NCBI GenBank assembly: GCA_003223115.1
Contig: QHXW01000168.1
Coordinates: forward strand, 1 to 50,545
Direction of reading: 5' to 3'
Origin: Acidobacteriota bacterium
GTDB taxonomy: Bacteria; Acidobacteriota; Terriglobia; Bryobacterales; Bryobacteraceae
DNA length: 50,545 nucleotides
Both the position numbers and the translations under genes were made by a program. Positions 8,715 through 14,752 of the stretch are shown here, piece by piece. Every line of letters starts with the position of its first letter. Within the stretch, counting starts at the first letter, position 1. A model generated the notes under the pieces. The model was not told where the DNA came from and did no database searches. It saw nothing but the letters and a program-made list of their open reading frames with translations.

Positions 8715-9058
8715 ATGACTATGACTGAGCCTACGCCATACAAAGAAGCATTCCCGGTGGGCATGGCGGTGCGTGTAGCTGATCGCGCATTTTTGGGGGA
8801 CTTTAAGGCAACGTGGCAGTACCACCACAAGCTGCGGCCGGAACAACTCACGTATGCGGACCAACAGACGACGGTTGCTGATGTTGGTTTTACCATGGCG
8901 GCGATCCGATGTATACCCTCGCGGAAGTTCCGGGCCTTTGGCTTGAGCAGGTGCTTACGGCCGGTGAAAAACCAGTAGGAATCCACGGACGAAGACCTCA
9001 AATCCCGACTCCGCTGGCCCAGCGTCGGCCTGCATGTCCGCACCCTTCACGAGAATGA
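8715..9058 (+). pseudogene. Frameshifted small protein, function unknown
   Basis: Starting at ATG 8715 (or ATG 8721) the frame encodes PVGMAVRVADRAFLGDFKAT, WQYHHKLRPEQLTYADQQ and VADVGF. At the TTTT of 8888-8891 the sensible reading moves by one base and continues YHGGDPMYTLAEVPGLWLEQ until TGA 9058. One more T would give a continuous protein of about 114 residues. The fused product looks like a compact folded cytoplasmic protein of a kind I recall from Acidobacteriota next to hypothetical genes, but I cannot assign a function. No Shine-Dalgarno is obvious. Confidence 0.5.
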
Positions 9059-9403
9059 CCCGCCGTGGCAAGCGAGAGTTGGAGGGGGCAACGGGCGCGG
9101 TCCTGTCCCACCCGATCACGCATCTAGAAGTTTCCCCGTATTACCTCGCCGCCTGCGTGGGCAGGTGGATTTGCGATCACCAGCTGGTCTTGGCTTCGGG
9201 GTCCGCGCTTGCGGCCGTGCTATTGTTTGGACGAGGTGTCAGGGGCACGGCGCGCCATCGCCGTCGATCCCTTCATCGCTCTGCGATACGAATAACTCAT
9301 CGTTCTTTGAACCACAACGAACCATGGCGGAGGCAGCCCCGCGGCCGCGATTCGGCATGAGTCGCGCGTCCTCATACTCGCATTCGACATTCCGCAGAGT
9401 TAG
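9059..9403. other. Stretch without a recognisable gene
   Basis: Open frames exist on both strands, but none has a domain, signal peptide or ribosome-binding site that I can support. The region lies between the frameshifted small gene and the riboswitch, and its right end presumably holds the promoter of the riboswitch-controlled transcript. Confidence 0.4.
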
Positions 9404-9530
9404 AATATTCACCGGAGCCGAACTCCTGCCCAGGAGACGGGGGACCCGGTATTTGGGGCGTAGTCCGATGCTTATCGGACAGGGTACTTTCAAGCTCTAG
9501 CCCGTCAGCTAACCTCGTAGGCGCATTTGG
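9404..9530 (+). promoter_or_regulatory. ydaO/yuaA-type riboswitch (cyclic di-AMP sensor)
   Basis: The segment contains the conserved blocks of the ydaO aptamer in the right order: GGAGCCGAACTCC, then GGAGACGGGGGACCCGG, then TTTGGGGCGTAG, a variable hairpin (TCCGAT-GCTT-ATCGGA, about 9463-9478), AGGGTACTTTC, and the strongly conserved CCCGTCAGCTAACCTCGTAG (9501-9520) closing the fold. Members of this class bind cyclic di-AMP and usually turn off genes for ion or osmolyte transport and cell-wall enzymes. It directly precedes an APC permease, consistent with that role. The expression platform is not clear; no strong intrinsic terminator is visible between the aptamer and the gene, so control of translation start is possible. 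Confidence 0.88.
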
Positions 9531-9568
9531 AAGCGTTCCAGGGGCGTGGGACGAGAAAGTGTGTCTCC

Positions 9569-11578
9569 TTGGAAATTCAAATCTCGAAAGCCACCAAGGT
9601 TGTGGTGGCTTCCACGGTCATGCTGTCCTTCATTTCGTTCTGGAGGGCGGCAGCAATCGTCTTGTGCGATCTGGCTTCCTCGGCATTTTATGCCGGCGGC
9701 ATTGCCGAGGGCTATGTCGGGAAATCGGCGCCGTGGTTCATCCTGGCCATCATGCTTTCGTCTTACGCTGTCCGGGCGATTTACATCGAAAGCTGCAGCA
9801 TGTTCGTGCGCGGCGGTGTCTATCGCGTCGTGCACGAAGCACTGGGCGGGCTCCTGGCCAAGTTTTCGGTCTCCGCCCTGATGTTCGACTACGTGCTCAC
9901 GGGCCCGATCAGCGGCGTTACCGCGGGCTTGTACCTGGCCGGTCTAATCAACGACAGCGCGAAGCTCTCCGGCCATCCCCGCCTCCAGATTGAGCCGCAA
10001 ACGTTTGCGGCAATTTTCGCCATCGCCGTGACCATTTATTTCTGGCGCAAGAATGTCATCGGCATTCACGAATCCAGCCAAAAAGCGCTGCGCATCATGC
10101 AGCTCACCACGCTGATGGTGGTCATTCTGATCGGCTGGTGCCTGGCGACGATGGCGGTGCGCGGTTTCTCGCCCGTGCCGCTGCCAACGCTCGCGACCAT
10201 TCATTTCGGCCAAGGCTCGACCGACGCCCTTGGCTGGCTCCGGGGCACAGTCTGGCCCAGCATTTCGGTGGTCGCCATCCTGATCGGCTTGGGACACTCA
10301 TTGCTTGCCATGAGCGGCGAGGAAAGCCTGGCGCAGGTGAACCGTGAAATCGCCTCTCCGAAACTCGCGAATCTCAAGAAGGCGGGCTTTGTCATCTTCA
10401 TCTATAGCATGCTCTTTACCTCGCTAGTGTCATTCTTCGGAGTAATGCTGATCCCCGACAAGGAACGCGTGAATGTTTATCTCGGCAATCTCATCAGCGG
10501 CCTGGCGATGCACATGATCGGTCCGGTTTCTTTGCGGCTGTTGTTTCAGGCCTTCGTGGTTGTGGTTGGCACGGTCATTCTGGCAGGCTGGTGCCTGGCG
10601 ACGACGGCGGTGCGCGGTTTCTCGCCCGTGCCGCTGCCAACGCTCGCGACCATTCATTTCGGCCAAGGCTCGACCGACGCCCTGGGCTGGCTCCGGGGCA
10701 CAGTCTGGCCCAGCATTTCGGTGGTCGCCATCCTGATCGGCTTGGGACACTCATTGCTTGCCATGAGCGGCGAGGAAAGCCTGGCGCAGGTGAACCGTGA
10801 AATCGCCTCTCCGAAACTCGCGAATCTCAAGAAGGCGGGCTTTGTCATCTTCATCTATAGCATGCTCTTTACCTCGCTAGTGTCATTCTTCGGAGTAATG
10901 CTGATCCCCGACAAGGAACGCGTGAATGTTTATCTCGGCAATCTCATCAGCGGCCTGGCGATGCACATGATCGGTCCGGTTTCTTTGCGGCTGTTGTTTC
11001 AGGCCTTCGTGGTTGTGGTTGGCACGGTCATTCTGGCAGGCGCGGTAAATACGGCCATTGTGGGATCGAATGGCGTTCTCAATCGTGTGGCTGAGGACGG
11101 CGTTTTACCCGACTGGTTCCGCCAGCCGCATCGCAAGTTCGGCACTACGTCGCGGATTATCGGCTTGATCGTTGTGCTGCAGATCGTCTGTGTGATTCTG
11201 AGTCGCGGCGATCTGCTGCTGTTGGGCGACGCCTACGCCTTTGGCGTGGTATGGAGCTTCGCCATGAAAGCGCTCTCGGTGCTGGTTCTTCGATTCAGAC
11301 AGCCGGGAAAACGCGAGTGGAAAGTGCCGCTCAATTTCCATGTGCGCGGAATCGAGATTCCAGTGGGCCTGGCGCTCATCTTTGTATTTCTGTTTGTGCT
11401 GGCGTTCGTCAACCTGTTCACCAAGCAAACGGCAACCATCTGGGGTTTTGGCTTCACCGTGGCGATCTTTACGGTGTTTGAAATATCCGAGCGTTACAAT
11501 CGGCGCCACAATGTGGGGCAGTCGCCGGAGCTCGAGAAATTCCGCCTGGATTCGGCGCCGGAACTCTCCACGTCTTAG
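9569..11578 (+). CDS. APC superfamily permease with internal tandem duplication
   Basis: A multi-pass transporter of the amino acid-polyamine-organocation type (MLSFISFWRAAAIVLCDLAS, FDYVLTGPISGVTAGLYLAG). TTG 9569 (then EIQISKATKVVV) is chosen because the homologous N-terminus I recall begins close to here and because TTG 9527 lies inside the riboswitch; ATG 9620 is a further option. From TTG 9569 the product is 669 residues. About residues 189-339 are repeated almost exactly as 340-490 (units 10133-10585 and 10586-11038), adding roughly four membrane segments, so the normal fold is probably disturbed. The protein ends ELSTS at TAG 11578; the next codon continues in the same frame into a universal-stress domain, which I recall as fused in relatives. 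The substrate is unknown. Confidence 0.8.
   Translation: MEIQISKATKVVVASTVMLSFISFWRAAAIVLCDLASSAFYAGGIAEGYVGKSAPWFILAIMLSSYAVRAIYIESCSMFVRGGVYRVVHEALGGLLAKFSVSALMFDYVLTGPISGVTAGLYLAGLINDSAKLSGHPRLQIEPQTFAAIFAIAVTIYFWRKNVIGIHESSQKALRIMQLTTLMVVILIGWCLATMAVRGFSPVPLPTLATIHFGQGSTDALGWLRGTVWPSISVVAILIGLGHSLLAMSGEESLAQVNREIASPKLANLKKAGFVIFIYSMLFTSLVSFFGVMLIPDKERVNVYLGNLISGLAMHMIGPVSLRLLFQAFVVVVGTVILAGWCLATTAVRGFSPVPLPTLATIHFGQGSTDALGWLRGTVWPSISVVAILIGLGHSLLAMSGEESLAQVNREIASPKLANLKKAGFVIFIYSMLFTSLVSFFGVMLIPDKERVNVYLGNLISGLAMHMIGPVSLRLLFQAFVVVVGTVILAGAVNTAIVGSNGVLNRVAEDGVLPDWFRQPHRKFGTTSRIIGLIVVLQIVCVILSRGDLLLLGDAYAFGVVWSFAMKALSVLVLRFRQPGKREWKVPLNFHVRGIEIPVGLALIFVFLFVLAFVNLFTKQTATIWGFGFTVAIFTVFEISERYNRRHNVGQSPELEKFRLDSAPELSTS
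10133..11038 (+). repeat. Nearly perfect 453-bp tandem duplication inside the APC permease gene
   Basis: Unit 1 (10133-10585) and unit 2 (10586-11038) start with GGCTGGTGCCTGGCGACGA and run identical except for two substitutions found by eye: T10152 versus C10605 (Met to Thr) and T10231 versus G10684 (silent). The offset is exactly 453 bases, 151 codons, so the frame is kept. The 10-base GGTCATTCTG occurs at 10120, 10573 and 11026, that is at both boundaries and the junction, suggesting slippage or microhomology-mediated duplication. Confidence 0.95.
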
Positions 11579-12325
11579 GTGAACGCCAGGCCCGGCAATG
11601 TCGTGGTAGCCGTCCGAAACCCCAATCAACTCAATCACCTCAAGCAGGTGCTTGACAAGACGAACACGGCCAAAATCGACATAGTGGTCCTCACGATAAA
11701 GAAGGTTTCCGAAGCCGGTTCGGGCGAGCACGACCTGAACCTGGATCAGGTCTTCACCAGCGATATCGCGAAATTGTTCAGCAACGTCGTGTCGCTTGCC
11801 GAGAAGGCAGGCAAACATGTTGAGCTGATGGTGGTACCTGGTTTCGATCCGCATTGGGCCATCATGGAAACGGCGCAGCGCCTGCAATCTTCATTGATCG
11901 TCATGGGGCGCTCGGGCAAAATGACCTCCGACGAACAGGCCAAGGCGTTTGGAAACGCCTGGGAGCGATTGCCCGCGCCACGACCGCAGGTCTCGTTGCT
12001 GATCATCAATCCCGATCCCTCCGAAAAACGCTATTTCAATCTGGGCCCGCACCCGCCGCGGCTGTGGCCGGAAGATATCGACCTGCTTCACCGGCTGTGG
12101 CTGGAGTTGTCTGAGACCGGCCCGGGACATAAACTGCATCACCGCGACGTCGTTCGCGTGGCGTTACAGCGGCTGGATGCGCAACTCCACTCCAGTGAGG
12201 CGAGTGCTGTCAAACGCGACGTTGTGGCGGAGACCACGCACGGAAAGCCGATGGACTCTGAAGCCGGCCAGCCGGTTATCGCGAGTTCAAGTACGCCACC
12301 AGATCCGGCATCTCGTGACTATTGA
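11579..12325 (+). CDS. Universal-stress-protein-like domain, split from the APC permease
   Basis: The frame of the permease continues without shift past its TAG, giving GTG AAC ... as the first possible start and a 248-residue product. It shows a USP-like fold: VVVAVRNPNQLNHLKQVL at the N-terminus, IDIVVLTIKKV, an alpha/beta stretch HVELMVVPGFDPHWAIMETA, and AQRLQSSLIVMGRSGKMT. After LPAPRPQVSLLIINPD comes a helical tail (DIDLLHRLWLELSETG, HHRDVVRVALQRL) that I recall from acidobacterial APC-USP fusions. No Shine-Dalgarno precedes the GTG, so expression would depend on re-initiation at the overlapping stop or on readthrough. USP domains bind nucleotides, and in transporter fusions act as cytoplasmic regulators; this role is inferred. 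Confidence 0.7.
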   Translation: MNARPGNVVVAVRNPNQLNHLKQVLDKTNTAKIDIVVLTIKKVSEAGSGEHDLNLDQVFTSDIAKLFSNVVSLAEKAGKHVELMVVPGFDPHWAIMETAQRLQSSLIVMGRSGKMTSDEQAKAFGNAWERLPAPRPQVSLLIINPDPSEKRYFNLGPHPPRLWPEDIDLLHRLWLELSETGPGHKLHHRDVVRVALQRLDAQLHSSEASAVKRDVVAETTHGKPMDSEAGQPVIASSSTPPDPASRDY

Positions 12326-12335
12326 ATCGAGCAAG

Positions 12336-13148
12336 TCAGCTGGGTGCGCGGGTCCAGCCGCTTGAGGTTTGATGAAATTCCTCAATCGAAAAGCTGGAAA
12401 ATGACAATGCCTCAGGCTTCCAGACCATACGTTCCACCTGCACGCGCGGGCGTTGAACGCGGATCACATTGAACGAATTTGGCTCGCCCCGGTGCCGCGT
12501 GGAGAGCGTGCCCGCCAGAATAAAGACCGCCGAATGTCCGGCGATCGGGTAGCGCATCGCGGTATGTCCGGTGTGGCTGCGATGAAAGTGGCCGGCCAAC
12601 AGCAAATCTACCCGGCAACGTGCGAGCGTATTCATGGCCAGAGGGGCGCGTCGAACCAGTGCGCGGCGTCGATACGTCTCGGGCAGGTCGAAGGGATGAT
12701 GCGTCACCAGGACGCGAATTGTTTCAGGGCTCAGGCCGCAGAGACGCTCCTCGATGCGGTCGATCTGAGCGTGGTTGATGCGCCCACCCTTGATGGCCAT
12801 CCGTCGCGCTGTATTTGCGCCTGTAACCGCGATCTCCGGGTCCAGGTAAAACGGCTCCACGTCGTTACTGATGTACTCCTGGTAAGCATCTAGCGCGTGC
12901 CGGAAACGCGCGTACAGATTATGTAGAGGCAGGTCGTGATTACCTGGCACCACAATCTGCGGCTGGGGCAGCAACTTCAAAAACTCACGGGCTTCGCGAA
13001 ACTCCTGCGGGCGGGCACGCTGCGTAAAATCTCCGGAAACCGCCACCACATGAGGCTGCAGTTCGCGCACTTTCGCAATCAGCGGGTTCAAAATCCGCTC
13101 ATCAATGCGGCCAAAGTGTAAGTCGGAGAGATGCACCAGAACGCGCAT
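12336..13148 (-). CDS. Calcineurin-like metallophosphoesterase
   Basis: A 270-residue cytoplasmic protein with all core motifs of the family in order: LSDLHFG (about residues 8-14), SGDFTQ, VPGNHDLP, VTHHPF and LAGHFHRSH. These supply the Asp, His and Asn ligands of a two-metal centre. The overall length and the DLHFG/GHFH pattern fit the class III cyclic-nucleotide phosphodiesterase group (CpdA/Icc-like), but substrates vary widely in this family. The gene lies downstream of PAP2 and the broken lipid kinase in the same direction, seven bases after the kinase remnant, so all three could be one transcript concerned with phospholipid or phosphate-ester metabolism. It converges on the USP gene, with about ten bases between them and no terminator seen. 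Confidence 0.88.
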   Translation of the reverse strand: MRVLVHLSDLHFGRIDERILNPLIAKVRELQPHVVAVSGDFTQRARPQEFREAREFLKLLPQPQIVVPGNHDLPLHNLYARFRHALDAYQEYISNDVEPFYLDPEIAVTGANTARRMAIKGGRINHAQIDRIEERLCGLSPETIRVLVTHHPFDLPETYRRRALVRRAPLAMNTLARCRVDLLLAGHFHRSHTGHTAMRYPIAGHSAVFILAGTLSTRHRGEPNSFNVIRVQRPRVQVERMVWKPEALSFSSFSIEEFHQTSSGWTRAPS

Positions 13149-13154
13149 GGAATC

Positions 13155-13939
13155 TTATGGGACGACCACGTTCAGGGCCCGCGGGTGAATCCGGTACCGC
13201 AGCGGTGGTGGAAGGATCACGACCTCTCCATCAACGGCAATATGCAAACGCCTTCGGCTGGAATCAATGTTGACCTCCTCTGAATGAAACATGTCAAAGT
13301 CTCTTTGACGGCGCAGGCGTCCGGTAAGTGCGCGTGCCAGCAGCTTGAATAATTCCCAGCGGGACGCGGCAGAGGCGATACAGCAGAAGAGTTGATCGGC
13401 GTCCAGACGTTCACGCTGGCCGATGCGCCAGCCCGTCATTTCATTTGTGTTGTTTCCCACGAACAGCAATGGCGTCGAACGCTTGATTTCCTCACCGCAG
13501 CAGCTTAACCGGATGTCGATTCGCGGAAAACGCCGGAGTACGCGCAAAGATGCGTACGCAAACGCCAACCAGCGCCCATACCCATGCTTGCGCTGCTGTA
13601 CACGCTCGAGCACCATATTCGGATACAGGCCGACACTCGAATTGTTCACGAATTTACGGCCGTTAACCTCTGCCACATCTACTCTCATTGTTTTGCCGCG
13701 CCCAATCACTTTGGCGGCATCGCGCCGTCCGTGCCAGCGAGTACGGACGCCACGGAGCTGACGGTCCCATCTAGCGCGTTCCTGGCCGCGTCCTGGATCC
13801 CCTTTTTCAGGACCATCGGCCGAGGCCGTATGCCTTCATCCTCCAGCAATTTCAAAATCTCCGGTACCTGTGAGGCCTCTGTTCCCTTCCCCGAGGCGGG
13901 ATTCAGAATGAGAGTCGATTCGCCGTGGATCGGGCTCAT
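13155..13939 (-). pseudogene. Broken diacylglycerol kinase family protein (YegS/LCB5-like)
   Basis: The N-terminal part starts at ATG 13939 and reads TLILNPASGKGTEASQVPEI, then VLKKGIQDAARNAL. It reaches SVASVLAGTDGA, where intact lipid kinases have the GGDGT nucleotide loop. It then runs to a stop at about 13706. The C-terminal part begins in another frame with VIGRGKTMRVDVAEVNGRKF, then FVNNSSVGLYPNMV (the conserved N-x-x-S-x-G-x region) and LFVGNNTNEMTG, and ends LNVVVP. Between them some 50-60 residues normally present in the family, including the LGTxNxFA segment, are absent and the frame is shifted. So this is an internal deletion, not a single-base error. The start overlaps the PAP2 stop as ATGA. 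The product would have phosphorylated diacylglycerol or a related lipid. Confidence 0.75.
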
Positions 13940-14694
13940 TTGCGTGCGCGCCGCCCGTGGTAGATCCGGTCCGCCGCCGTGACCGCCGTCACCCAGATGA
14001 ACGCTGCAATATAGCCGGCGATGACGTCGGTTGGATAATGGACGCCCAGATAGATTCGTGAAAACCCGATCAGGGAGACTAATGCGGCGGCACCGGTGAG
14101 CACGGCAGCCTTCGCCAGTACATTTCGCAGGCGCGCGGAAATGAGCGATGCCACCACGCTTAAGAAGCAAAACGAGAGCAAAGCGTGTCCACTTGGAAAA
14201 CTGTAGGAGGTGGGAGCCACAACATGGAAATACGGAACAGGCCGCACACGCCGGAACGACAGCTTCAAAACCTCATCGAGCAGTACCCCGCCTCCCATGC
14301 AGACGGCCAACAGGATCGCCCCGCGGTTCCATCCTAAGCGCCGGAAAAGGAGAAACGACACAAGAATCAGCGCCGTCATGGAAAGCGGAGATCCGAGCAA
14401 CGAAAACAGCCGCATGATCCTTGTCAGCACGGGCGAAGAATGTGCATGGATCACCGCACGCACATGCTCATCGAAGAGCATGGTATCGCCCTCGTACATC
14501 TCTTCCGCAATCCAGCCAAACAACACAACAGCACACAATGCGAGGACCAGGCCCAGAATCAAAATCTTGCTCGTATTGGCGCCTGTGACGGTGCTCCTGA
14601 GGGTTTGGTCTTGTGAAGAATTCAACTTGGGTGAATTATAGCGGCTCGCGCCTCTCCCGTTGTGCACATGCACAGGGGAGGTGCGGCTCATCAC
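13936..14694 (-). CDS. PAP2 family phosphatase, membrane-bound
   Basis: About 252 residues with five to six membrane segments. All three PAP2 motifs are present: LKLSFRRVRP (KxxxxxxRP), SFPSGHALLS (PSGH) and SRIYLGVHYPTDV (SRxxxxxHxxxD). Such enzymes dephosphorylate phosphatidic acid, undecaprenyl pyrophosphate or related lipid phosphates, with the active site facing the periplasm. The frame opens with GTG 14694 directly followed by ATG 14691, with GGGAG just upstream; the first 40 residues are polar and poorly conserved in type, so a later start cannot be excluded. Its stop overlaps the start of the broken lipid kinase (ATGA), so the ancestral pair would have cycled lipid phosphates. Confidence 0.85.
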   Translation of the reverse strand: MMSRTSPVHVHNGRGASRYNSPKLNSSQDQTLRSTVTGANTSKILILGLVLALCAVVLFGWIAEEMYEGDTMLFDEHVRAVIHAHSSPVLTRIMRLFSLLGSPLSMTALILVSFLLFRRLGWNRGAILLAVCMGGGVLLDEVLKLSFRRVRPVPYFHVVAPTSYSFPSGHALLSFCFLSVVASLISARLRNVLAKAAVLTGAAALVSLIGFSRIYLGVHYPTDVIAGYIAAFIWVTAVTAADRIYHGRRARK

Positions 14695-14752
14695 ACTCCC
14701 GGATTCACGTTATGATGTTGGAACTGCTGCAAGCTACTTTCTCAGTCCAAGC

